64,000 nt of DNA from contig CM019218.1 in the NCBI GenBank assembly GCA_009741485.1, positions 47,910,377-47,974,376 on the forward strand, written 5' to 3'. Positions 25,801 to 38,015 of this stretch are shown here, in pieces (the first letter of the stretch is position 1; the number at the start of each line of letters is the position of its first letter). The position numbers and the translations under genes are program-made. The DNA comes from Malurus cyaneus samueli. Lineage: Eukaryota > Chordata > Aves > Passeriformes > Maluridae. The notes under the pieces were generated by a model that worked only from the letters and a program-made list of their open reading frames with translations, had not been told where the DNA came from and did no database searches.

Positions 25801-26885
25801 CTGCAGCTCGGGGATGGCTCCATCACAGCTCCATTTGGTGGCTTTCCTTGAGCCAGTACACTGCAACACTACGACCACCCCTGGGTTAGCACAGGCACCT
25901 GCACGTTACCCTCCTCAGAGGGCAACGAAGAGTTAAACCAAGGGACCAATTTTTCCCATTTCACGTGACAAAATCAGAGCCAACCTGTGTCCTTGACTCT
26001 TCCACAGCCTTAATATATTAAAACTATTACTCACTTTTACTTATCATGAACAGGCTTTTCCTCATTTTTATCCCAAACTGTGAAGTGGCCATTTCTGCCA
26101 GCCCTTCTACAATCCAGGATCGCTCTCACCCACGAAAAGCTCCTGTCACACCACACAAGAGCCAATGTCCTTTCGTTCTGGGATGCCAACATCTTAAAAG
26201 CTTTCTAAGTACAAGTGCCATCCTGGGTAAATTCATGCCCAGATGTAAGGAATTTAACAGGCAAGGAGACAAAATGAAGCTTAAAGGGCAGGTATTAAAT
26301 CTCCTCAGTCCACTGTGTGCCAAGGTTATTAAGAAAGTTTGGAATTACAACAGAGCTCTACTTCAAAACCTACAGACCTGGTTCTCCAAGGCTACATATT
26401 TAAGTAGTTAGCAGACCCATGCTTGTGTTGTTCAAGATGCTTTTACACAGGTCCAAAGTTGCATGAGCAGGCTGCACTCAAAAGCTGTTCTTGCACAGAA
26501 CACTCTGGGACTTTTTATAAAACTGCCATTGGTGATTTTTGAGTTCCATTAATTGAGGGACACTTCTGCAGAGAAGCTCCACATTTGGATACAGTGCACC
26601 TTGTAAAGTGTCAAGAGAACAAAAATAAGCCATGGCAACACAGAGGCTCAGACCACAGAAATGGCAAGAGGCTATCAAATGTTGCTTTAAGTGCTGAAAT
26701 ATTTGTCCTTTGAAAGAAAAATGCTTTCAGAAATCCCAGCAGGAATCACCTCTATATAAAGACTTTGCATATAAAGAGACATTTATTATTCTCAATTAAT
26801 GGCATTCTGATAGACACGTTTACATTTCTAAGTGTCAGATTCAGCAGAATACAAAATGACTGAGAAGGCCTCGTATTTTGCTCGG

Positions 26886-26910
26886 AAAAAAAAAAAAAAA
26901 AAAAAAAAAA
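26886..26910 (+). repeat. poly(A) run, 25 bases
   Basis: Uninterrupted 25 adenines. No target-site duplication or retrocopy coding remnant is recognisable beside it, so a processed-pseudogene tail is not supported. Confidence 0.9.
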
Positions 26911-28439
26911 GGAGAAAAATCCACATTTTCTAGAAGACATATAATGTCCTTTGGTTCTGTACAGTTTTGAAGCCTGGTTAGTACAGCAAGCCTTTCAAAA
27001 TACAGATTTAAACCTGCAAACAGCAAAGTGAAATGCCACTACAGCTCTCCATGAAATCAGGTGATGACCACATTGAGAACAGTAATAGATCTTGATCACA
27101 TCCTCCCATGGATTATTAGAGAAACTAAATGTGGCACAATGCTGGATAGTAGATTTCTGGAAAAATGAATAGCTACAAGTATCACAAAATTTCACATTTT
27201 GCCAGCAAAATGTATAGAATGTTACTGTATTTCAAACCTCCAAAATAAAAGGACACAGACAATGAACACCTTCATCTTGTAAGAAAAAACAACATCTTTG
27301 GGGGAAAATCCAGAAATGAAAAGCCCCTTCAGTGACATGTTGTAATTGAAGTACCAATAAACTCTTCCCACATACACACACATGTGCACAGGTTGCCGGT
27401 GGCACAGCACACACATGGCCAGGACTGGCACACAAACGTTTGTCACTTTTGAGCCTCCCTAGGAATAAAGAGAAAAAGACAAAATTAACTCAACCACGAG
27501 AAGGTAAGGACCATATTTTAGAAGAAAACCAAAAAGAAGTGCAGGTACTTAAGGCCCAAACATAGTGCAGTGCCCAACTTCCTGGGGCAACAGGTTGTCT
27601 TTGTGACATATGAGCACATGTTCATCAACCATCAAATCCTTTTTAAGTCACCTCCAAATAATAGCTGTATCTAGAACACATTTGCTCATATTCACTCTCC
27701 TTTCTCTGTTGTAAGTGCTGCAGAATGTTTGCTTTACCGAAAATTGGAACACTGGTTAGTTTTGTCGTTGGGTGGGTTTGTTGTGGGCATTCTTTGACAT
27801 TGTGTTGTTGCTGTATTTCAAATTAAAAATATCTCACAGAAAATGAAACCTTCACATCAAGTTACAGAGGACTTCAAATAAAAAAACTGCCTAATCACCA
27901 ATTCAACTATATAAATCTAGATGCTGTGGGTATTCTCACCCAACGGCCTGATGCTGTCCTGTCAATAAATAATTCAGTAATAGCAGCTACATTTAAAAAG
28001 CACACACAAAAACTACTGGCTTTAACTGGAGCCTTCAATGCCCAGATCTGGTTTCTTGGGAAGGGTGGGAAATGCAGTTTATTACCTGGGGGAAGTACAA
28101 GAGTTGAAAACTAATTCAGCAATGCCTCCAAGTATGGAAGCTGTCCCTCAGCCCAGGGGACTGGTATTTGGGGGCTGCAAATCCCCAAGGACCACAGGTC
28201 CCTCACATGGCGCTCTGCCAACCCCTCCAGACCCACAGGACAAGCCCACCTTAAAAGCCCCTGGGAAGAGCTGGGATGCCAGCAGTTCCCAGTTGGGATT
28301 AAGCACTATGAACCAGAAAAATCTCAGAATTGCGGTTCTGCCCCTGATTTAATGCATGAGAATCCCTGCATTGGTGCCTTTGCTGGCAATGGGGAACCAG
28401 CAACGCCGATTATTTCCAAAAGATTTCAAATGGTGTCCA

Positions 28440-28880
28440 GCACTGTTTAAGCACCAAGTTGCTTTCTAAGCGTGAATTTGCTGCCAGCTGCCAAAGATTT
28501 AATGCAACAGGCTTCACTTACCTTATCCTAAGAGTCTTTATCAAAGGCAAGGTAGATTAAAGAGATTAAATTTTCTGGAGTATTTTAAAACTTCCATAAA
28601 GTCCCCACACAAATTTACAAATTTTTTTCCAGCAAAAAACCCTTTGGAAACTGTAAGGCAGATCCAACGTAGATGTATCTTATCAGCAAAAGGCAGTTTT
28701 CCCTCCTTCTAAATGATGGAAAGTCAATTTGCATCATAATTAAACCAAGGCCCTGTAACGTTACTTTTAGTTAAAACAGTAAACTACTATAATAAAAGTG
28801 TACCTGGGGAATATTTAGAGAAAGCACTAATGATTTCTTCCCTTGTGGTTAATAAATTCACTTCCAGATCAATTTGTTCG
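28440..28880. promoter_or_regulatory. Candidate enhancer-like segment with a perfect POU octamer
   Basis: The segment contains a perfect octamer ATTTGCAT at 28727-28734 followed closely by CATAATTAAACC (homeodomain core), plus a consensus GATA site in CTTATCAGC at about 28679 and several TTAA-rich stretches. Such clustering is common in developmental enhancers. Nothing here proves conservation, and AT-rich composition inflates these matches. Confidence 0.25.
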
Positions 28881-29769
28881 TGATAGAAACTTGAGAGCAT
28901 AAACAGTTACACAAGCACATTAGAGTGTGTCTTTCTCAGTATAAATGATTTATTACAATGATTAGCAGCACATAAACAATTTAAAATACAACTCTAATTA
29001 GTTTTTTGGAAGAAAAGGAGAAAAACCCTCCTGACTCCTTCTACACGTTATGTTTTACTTTTCTAAGTGTGTACTTTTTAATTAAATTCAAATGTCACAA
29101 TAAATTTAAACTGTTTTATTACCACCCTGGCTAACTAAGCCATTCATGCAAACACCCATTATATTAAACCAGATGCAGGACTGAAAGTGGTTGAGGAGAG
29201 AAAAGAAAGAAAGGGGGGAAAAGGCAATTACTTCTATATTTGACAAGAGATTTGTACAAATGTTTAAAGACAAGAAGATCTTTGGCAAGGTTTCTCTGTT
29301 TCATCCAGGGAGGCTAGCCAGCTAATTGCTCTTTAATACCTGTTTCCAAGTTTGAAGGCGTAGCATCCTGTTAAACTTTACCCATCCAAAGCATAAGGAG
29401 GGGACGGGAGGAAGGCAGGAAAACCAATCTGCGCAAAACCTCGTACAATTTACTGCAAAGAGCCCAAGCAAACCGTGCCTCTGCCTGTATATACAGACAC
29501 CATTTCTGTGCCTGAGGAGAGTGGAGGGATAATGACATGTCCTTCCTAAAAACACTGAGACCTCTCCCATGAGGTGGCTGACAACCAGCCCTTGCTGCTT
29601 GTGATGGTCATCACTCATCTGTGGCATGAAGGGCCACCTCCCCTTGGCAGTGTCCAGCAGGGAGGTGGATGTGGCTCATCATCCCAGACAGTGAGGGATA
29701 CCAGCAACAGAGGGCATTTCCCTCTTCAGAGAAAAGGGGAGGGAGAGGCATCAGATTAGAGGAGTTGGA

Positions 29770-29789
29770 GGGCGGGGAGGGAGGGAGGG
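29770..29789 (+). other. Predicted G-quadruplex motif
   Basis: GGG C GGGG A GGG A GGG A GGG: five G runs with one-base loops, well within the usual rule for a stable quadruplex. It is on the plus strand, which is the template strand for LMO1. The rest of the local sequence is a purine-rich GA/GGA stretch. Confidence 0.7.
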
Positions 29790-32700
29790 AAGAAGAGGGA
29801 AACCCGGCCCTAGAACCTACCCAAGCCATGTGGCGATCCTGAAGCCTCAGGGCCGCTCCATTTTGTTTTACTGCTTCCTCAGCAGCCTGGTCTAAACAGG
29901 ACAGATTTAGCATAGTTCAACAAAAGCTCCCCATTAAAGAAAGCAGCTACGATTATTAAAATAGGTTAGAGAAAATGGGCACGGTGCAGATAAAGCTTTT
30001 GACCTCAGCGTGCAGCTCTCTCAAGAACATTTTAGCATAATTTATCTAAATTAAAAACGAAACACCAAATTCTAAAATGGCACAAAAAGATCGTTTAAAA
30101 AACACGATTAAAAAAGCAGGTCAGGGGTTGGAAATTAGTAATTACTACTACAATTAACCAAAATCAGACAGAGACACATGAATGGTGCACATTACTGCAG
30201 TTCACGTCAGAAAGGCAAATGTGAGCAGAGCGCAGAAGAAAAAGCCGCGAGTTGCAGAACCACTTGTATAATTAACCTCTGCCACAGCAGAGGACCCGCG
30301 CTTGTAAGTTTGCATCATTTGTTTCTAGAGAGAGGCGCTGCCAGCTCCTACACCTAGCTATCACACCATGTTCTTCACCAGCAACCCAATTCCTTGGAAA
30401 CCAATATTTTGATTTTCTTTCGGTCCAAGATCTTAGTGCATCTTCACCCTATTAGCAGTGCATTTGCCTTTCACCTCCTATTTTAACAGTTCTGAAAAAG
30501 ATAAGAAAGGCCAACATCTGAACGTCCTGGTATTGAGTAGAGGTCATTTGCCAAAAATGCCACCTGCTAGAGTCCATATTGTTTGAGAGAAAAAGCCTGT
30601 TGAGAGCTGCAAAGAACAAAACATAAAGGTTTTCTAAAACAGACTACTTAACACTGGATGGAGACAGAAATACTCTGTATGCAACTAACATCCTTCTGAT
30701 GATTTTCCTTAGGTTTTGGGGGGATAAAAGATAATTTAACAATTAACACTTTGTTCCCACTTCAATCTCAGAAGGGCTCTTTGTGAGCTTCCTTGGAACA
30801 ACTCTGAAAGAGCTCAGTGGGAAAGAACAGACTGACTACTGTTTTGAACTATAACCAAAATGAACTATTCTCTAGGTCCTCCCTTGAAGCTATCATCTAC
30901 TTTAGGTTAGATGAGGGAAATCTAGGTTCAAATCTTATTCAGGCTTCAGTTTAATTTTGAGAGCTCAGAAGGCTCCACAAATCATTTTAAGTTAAAGTAA
31001 TGAAAATAGGTGAACTTGAGAAGGTGGACAGGCACGAATGATCTCTTCCAAAATAGGGAAGAATCCATCTGTTCCCTTTTAAAGTGCATAAAAGTCTTTG
31101 TAGCAGTAATGAAAATTCAGGGATGTAAGTCATGGACATCATAGCAGTCTATTAGAGAGAGGACTGAGGCTGTATTACAGAATACTGTGAGCTGCGGAGA
31201 TTATATAAAAGGGATGCAGCAAAGGCAGCATAGCAGAGGCCAAGTCAAATGATTCAAGGACTCAAGAATCTCAGCTCTTCAAAAATGGAGGGAGAAATGA
31301 AGATTTCTATCTTTTGAAGAGGCAGGATGAGCACCGAGCCACAGGGATGTCTGAGAAAAGCTGTGAAGATGAAGGTTTAAAGCAGGAAGGGCTCCTCAGA
31401 CACAGAAGGCAAATGGCTGCATCTCCAGGTTTGCACCACAGCCGGCACAGTGACAAACTGGCTCTGCCATGGCGCTTGAGAAGGTGTCTGCACTTCCCCT
31501 CTCCATTCCACACTCCAAACCAGCCCTTCAGCCACGCACTGTCAGGCACGGGCGGGGGCAAGACACAGCCTCCAGCCAAGCACCTTGGCTGGGGTACAGC
31601 TGGTGAGGGTATGAAACACCCTGGCCCTGGCGGGGGGCTGCCCATGGGGTGTCTTCACTCCTGCTTCCAGTTCTCTGTGCCACAAACACCACCAGCTCCT
31701 CTGCACTGCATCTCACAGGACAGCCACAAGGCTGGAGGCACCAGGTGCTTGCAGGAATTCTGCTACCCCACACAGAAGTGGCTGTGAAACCACCATTTTG
31801 AGCCCTCTGTATGGGACTGTGGCACAAAGAGGAGAAATGCTACACTCACCACTCCCAGTTCTCTCCTTGGATCCGGCTCTGGATGAGGCACCTTGTGCAA
31901 AACCAGCCAAAAGCACTCAAGATTCATGAGAACAGGTTGTACTAACTCATCAGCCATCATGTAACATAAAGACCAAATGTTTATAAACTCTTAAGTAGTT
32001 AGAAATATTCTTTGGATATCTTTTAAAAATGGCAGGTTCCACACCACCTCTGCTTGCCTCTGTATCAGTTCTTCTGACTTGGAGTCAGTAATGCCAAAAA
32101 CTCCCAAAACCCCCAAAAATCAGAATGTCCTGGTTTAAACCCATGGATGCCCTTCTCCTTGGTGACTACACTTACCTCCTCCCAAACAGAGATCCAGTTT
32201 GCTTCCAGATTTCCAAAAATACTTATGTGCTTTGTTGCATATCTCTTAGCTAACATTTTTAAATCATTGCCATGTGCCTTATTTGGTTTGTTCATTGTTC
32301 CCAAATTGGTGTTTGTTCCCTGTTTTAGAGGAAAGGCACTTTGCCATAATACACAATATACAGCAGAGTAAATCAAGCAAGAGGGGAAGTGAGGATGACA
32401 TACTAAATTGCGTAAGTGAAACAGAAAGCACAGCCAGATTAGTGTTTGATGCAGTGCAACACAAAATTTTAGTCCCAAAGCAAACTGGAAACAGACTGAC
32501 AGCCAGCACCCCTGGTGATCTGCCCTTTGGTCTGGTACTGAGGCAAGAATCACATGAACTTATATGGTTTTTTTGCAATTCAGCATGTAGCATTCACACC
32601 TGAGATCTGGAGCCCAGAATTTCATTCCACCACAGATGACCAAAATGGTGCTATTTTGCAGAAGTTACTGTACTCTTATTGCACTTCTCAACCATTTTCT

Positions 32701-35700
32701 TGATGCTTAATTCAAATATTTTAACTTAGAGGCTCTTTCTTGCTCTTCTCTAGGCATACATGGACCTATGCAGCATAGTGTCAAAAGAATAAAAACACAA
32801 GTAGGGTCAAGTCCTGTTGGGTTTTTCTTCCTACATGAGGTCTTAGTGATTTATTCCAGGACACAGCATTTTCAGCATTTATTTCATGAAAATCCTGCCA
32901 TTCAGCATCCACGGGATGTGCAAGACCTTTCCTTCACTGGGTAGGCATCTCTCCTAAACTCAAGGGCAAACACTTAAGTGGAAGGAGTGCTCTGAGAGCT
33001 GGCAGGGAATTGCTGAGTAAACACAGCCCTGCTATCAACACTGCTCCTTTAATGACGAAATCATTCAGATGTTAAAGTTGCCTCGAGCACTTGATCATGA
33101 TATGCAGCGTGAGGAAAGTTCAAAATCAACTCCTCCTCCTGCATTCTCATACAACATCAAACAGTAATAAGCACTTACCTGGCTTGCTTTACAGATCTTG
33201 CTTTGATAAGCAAAATTTTAACTAGGTTAATACCATTTGAAGAGTATTCATTTAATTGAAACAGAGTGAGACTTATCACACTGTTCACAGCTGGTACTGT
33301 AACAACTCACATGACCCTCTCTTGTAGCAGGGACCAGCACAATAATCTTCACAACTGACTTGTTCTGCAGATCTGATAGAAACTTGAGCCAAGACCAAGA
33401 AATGTTTGCTTTCTCTGATTAAGCAACACGAAGGAGCATTCTTTGGAGAGTCTGTGCTGCAAGCTCACAAGCTGAATAAGAACTGCACACACTGAGAAAC
33501 CCTAAGTACAGATGAGGATTTGGCAAGGGATTTGTTGAGCTCAAAATTTTTGTCTAGCTGCTTGGGATGGGAGTAGGGTGGGAAACAAGCCATCAATCAA
33601 GACTAAAACACCTGGAGCCTGTGCAGTGACAAGGAAGGAGCCAACCACCCCGAGAAGAAAGCAGACATGATGAAAAGAGAAGCAAACACCGAATATCCAT
33701 CAAGGGTAGCAAGAGGGCCACTGCAGCATGTCCACAGCTCCTTAATGCACTGTTTGATTTAGTACAAAGTTTATAATGGCAAAAGATGGTCAAAATATTT
33801 GTCTCAAGAGGCAATCAGCTTTGTTTACTGTACAGAAAATGCATTCAGTTGTGTACAGCGAAACATGCCACAACCAAACAACAGTGACCACAAGGCAGCA
33901 GCCCCTCCAGCCTGGGAGAGGATGTGAACTGAGGACATGACTGTCAGTCTCTGGTGTCATTTTTCAAGTTTTGCAGATGGAAACCACCTGACTTCATGGC
34001 TGGTCAACCACAGGAGACATCAAAATCATTTCTCTTTTCCTCCCCCTTGGCTGGTGCAGGTGTTATCGCCATCATCTCACTGAGGATCCTGCCAGCACAT
34101 ATTTTTCTTCTGAGAGTGACCACGGGCAAATTGCAGCCCTGGATGCAAGTGTGGCCAAGTGCCCATGGGGAACACAGAAATTGTGCTGGGCACAATTAAA
34201 GCTGAGTAGCATATTCCTGCAGCGTAACCTCTCTGCTTGCTCTAGCTCAGAGCCGGTCAGCATTTCCAGCATCTCTTCCTACTGGATTGGTTACAACAGT
34301 TTCAAGACCAAAAAAGAAAAAGCCACACCAAGGTTTTAGTTTAGCCGATATTGGCTTACAGCCACACTGCACTCACCTCAACACAACCCAGAAGAATCCC
34401 TAAGACACTGCTCAGGGAAATCTGATCTCTTTAACACTGATGCACCAAACCCTCGAGGTTGTTCTGTTGAGAACAGCACTGATGCCCCTATCAAACCCTA
34501 AGAAGGGCCTCAACACTGTGACTGTCACCAGAAAGCCAGAAAGGCCTTCAGTGTATCAGACTTCACAGGAGGCAGATCAGGAATCCCCACCTTCAGCAAG
34601 ATGCTCACTGACTTACAATAGCTGGCCCCTGTGTCCTAGCTGACGTTTTAATATTGGTGGGGCACCTTCCCTGGATGCTCCATCATTTTGAGGAGCCACT
34701 GGCTTGGTAAGGAGGCTGCCAGGAGGTCGGGGCACACCTCGGCCCAGCCTGTGTTCTTTCCAGAAGGTGCTCAGCACAACCTGCACACGACAGCAGAAGC
34801 AGCAGTGCCTGCTTTGATACAGACCCTGATGGTGCAGGAGTGCAGCAGCTGCAGACTGGCACTGCTTCCCACTGAGCCATCAGTGTGAGGCGGCTGCCTG
34901 CTGCAGGACCTTTAGAAAAGCTGCTCCCAGGCTGGACATTCTAAGTGTGACTCCACAAACCCCACAGCCTTGTGTGAGTCAACACCATTAATGTTGTTCC
35001 CACATTAATGCATGACACCTTTGAACATCAATGCTCACAGGAAACCAGGTTAAAAATCTGCAATTCCTGAAAAAGGAGCAGTGATAATGCTGTGCCAAGC
35101 TCATTTTATTTGGTCTGGGGTTTATTTTCCCATTCAAAAGAGCACTCTGCTGCCATTTCCACTACAAGCAATCCCATCTCATTATGGTCAAGCCCACAGG
35201 GTAGACTGTGCATAGGGGGAAGAGAAGGAAAGATTAGGTGATACTTAGGAGCTACACTTGCTGAAGAACAGCTGCAGCAGTCAGTATCCCAAGCATGCTA
35301 CCACAAGAATTATGTTTCTCTCCCATCCTCCCCAAAGTATTTAATTCAGGGCAGAAGGGGTAGAACGTGTTCACCTTTGAGCTCCCATGCCACAAGCAAG
35401 CATATTCATTCAGCTCCCCTATTTAACTAAATGGAGTTCACACATGCTGCAGGATAAAGTTACCTCTTGCCATCTGAAAGCAGTCCAATCAATGCTGTAC
35501 ACAGAGAGCAGCATTTGAATCAGCCTTAAGTTAATTCTTAGTCGTCGAAACTGTGACAGCATGCTGACCCTTTCAAGTCAACTGGGAGCAGGCAATCTTT
35601 GCAGAAGATCCTCAGGCCTTTAATCAGATTCTCAGTGGGTTTTAAAGAGATACTACAGCATCAGTTTGTAAACATCTCTCTAGTGAAAATAAAGATTACT

Positions 35701-35863
35701 TCTGACCTAGCCAATTACTCAGTCCCAGAAGATATATCCCAGAGTTATAATTGAATGAACCATAGGGAAAGAAAATACATTTTAGGTAGGGGGTAGCAAA
35801 CCCAAATCCCAACTTAGATGCAGGCAGCACTGTATCCCACAAAAAGATCAGCTACATAGTGAA

Positions 35864-36115
35864 ATGATTACAAAAAAAAGTCCATTAAATCATCTAGTCC
35901 TTTCTCCCACCATGGCAAGATTGCTCTCTGGAGCACAGAGCCCTACTAAGAAGGTTGCAAATTATCAGCTGAAGCTCTTCCTGAAAAGCAACTGTGATGG
36001 GGAAAGACCACATCATTACTTTGAGGAGACCCATAGGATGAGGTATTTGTTTACCACATCACAGAGAATCTGGGGTGAGATGCCAGCTCCTGGTAGCAAG
36101 GATTTGCTGCGATAC
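35864..36115 (+). mobile_element. Possible degraded CR1/L3-like LINE remnant
   Basis: The start reads AAATCATCTAGTCCTTTCTCCC, close to the ATCATCTAGTCCAACC-type phrase of CR1/L3 3' regions, and the following 200 bases have the mixed composition of such tails. No coding part or terminal microsatellite is recognised. Confidence is low because the match rests on one short phrase recalled from family consensus. Confidence 0.2.
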
Positions 36116-37985
36116 GAGTAAGGAATGAGAAAGAAAACACTGAAGAAATAAAAGAGAGGGTCTGTGCTCAACACCGAGACTGTCAGAGACATTAAACAGT
36201 CTCTTGTCGCATTACTTTAAAACTGTGTTTTAGCATGAGGAGCCACTGCACTCCATTGTGGAGAGATATAATTACTGATGAAAAAAAGAAGGAGTTATTT
36301 ATTCTGGAGCTATTACAGACTAATGTGTAACAGACATCATCTGATGGGCCATAAAGGCTCCCAGGGCCATTACAGCCTCACAGGTCAGGACCTATTTGAA
36401 GGTTTTAAAGTTTGTGGATCACTGCTCTCAAGCTGAACAGCACAGGCAACACCTGCACACAAAAAAGCTTGGGGAGACTTCTGGGAGCAGCAGCTGCTTA
36501 TGCATTTTCACACTCAGATCAAACCAAATCACATCACTGAAAAGAAATTCAGAACCTGCACACATGGCTTTTGCCATTCTCATCAAGGAGTTCACCCGTA
36601 AGATTGCAGCTTGTGCCTTTTTACTTACTTATTTATTTATTTTTAAAGGGAGCACTGAGGAAGAAAATGACACTATACCCTCCATGCTTCCCCATCAGGG
36701 CCCCCCTTCTATTTGGCTTTCACAGAAAACTAGAATTCCCAGCCAAGTGACGGGTTTATAAAATTTTAATAGGGAAGAAAAAGGTAACCTCAGGCAGGAT
36801 CTTACGTGCAGACTTTCACCATAAATGAATGTTCATGAAAATACGGGGCTTTTGTGGAAACGTTGACAGAGCTTCACAGGGGCTGTGACATAAATGCCTC
36901 AACAAGGACTGACGGCTGAGAAGGACTAGTGAGCCCCAGCCCCTGCAACTAGGGGTTGTTGCACCGTCCCTTCCTCTAACCCAAGCAAGCCAGCTTCATG
37001 CCTCCACTATCCTCTGAGAAAAGCTGATCTAGAGACCAGAAGCTCAGAAGCTTTTAAAATGCTAGCCTGTAAACATTCTCAGCCATTTCCAGCTACTTGT
37101 TCTGATGTTTCGGTATAAAAAGTCCACTTTCCTTCCTCCCTGGTGTTTCCCGCACAGTGTGATACAGGACAGACCAGTCAGCCTTTGTTTTGCAAAGATA
37201 GATGAGCTGAAGCACAGACTGCTCTTCATGAGCATACTCTCTCTGGCCCTACCTCCACATGGATTTACTGTCTCTTAGCATGAGGGATCTGCAACTTACA
37301 CATAGCAAACAAGACCTACCAGTGCTCCTCTCCAGCATTATTAACAGGAATCATTATTAGCAGTTTCTTTTTCGATTCATTCTAGGATTGCTTTTGCCTC
37401 TTACCAGCTACTTCACACCTCAGTCCTTTTGAGGTCAAGCCCCACCTGTCCAAGCCACCCTTTTCCTCCTCTTCTGCCATTTTCCAGCTGGTGGTAATTC
37501 CTGCTTGTAGATGTTCCAGTGACCCCGATGAGATGAGCTGGGACCCCTGGGCTCCTTTTCTTACTATTGTGAGTTTCAAGATGAAGAAATGAAGAATTAA
37601 ATCAAGGGGCAACTGCCCAACACTTCAGTCCCCCTCCCACTAGTTACTTGCACCACAAAACCTTTCAGTGGTGTTTTCACACATTCAGGAAATTGGTCCT
37701 TAATACTCACAAAGGAGGTGTCCTACCCTCTGTACTCAAAGTTCATCTAAATGACTGTGCGAAAACAGAATCTATGGCTTTGGTTTCAGGATCTAAAATA
37801 CCACTTCTGAAGACAGTGATGCTTGAGGATCATATTCCGTTTTTCTCCCAGGTTCAGAACAGAAGCATTATTTCTCATGCACAAAAAACAAAAGAGATGC
37901 CACAAGGAACAGCCACATCCTGTTTAGACTGTCATTTCTTAAAGCAGCAGCAAATCTAAGAGCAGAGCTCCATAGCTAAAGTAGC

Positions 37986-38015
37986 ACAGAATCAGAATGG
38001 CTGGAAAAGTCTTAT
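37986..38015 (+). mobile_element. Possible CR1 3'-end fragment
   Basis: CAGAATCAGAATGGCTGGAAAAG resembles the CR1 phrase with GAATCA, CAGAATGG and GG(T)TGGAA. The similarity fades after about 30 bases, so this is either an old fragment or chance. Confidence 0.15.

Noticed and set aside
32065..32553. 162-codon minus-strand open frame
   Set aside because: No family resemblance that I can name, and other frames of similar length overlap it in the same region, as expected for random sequence.
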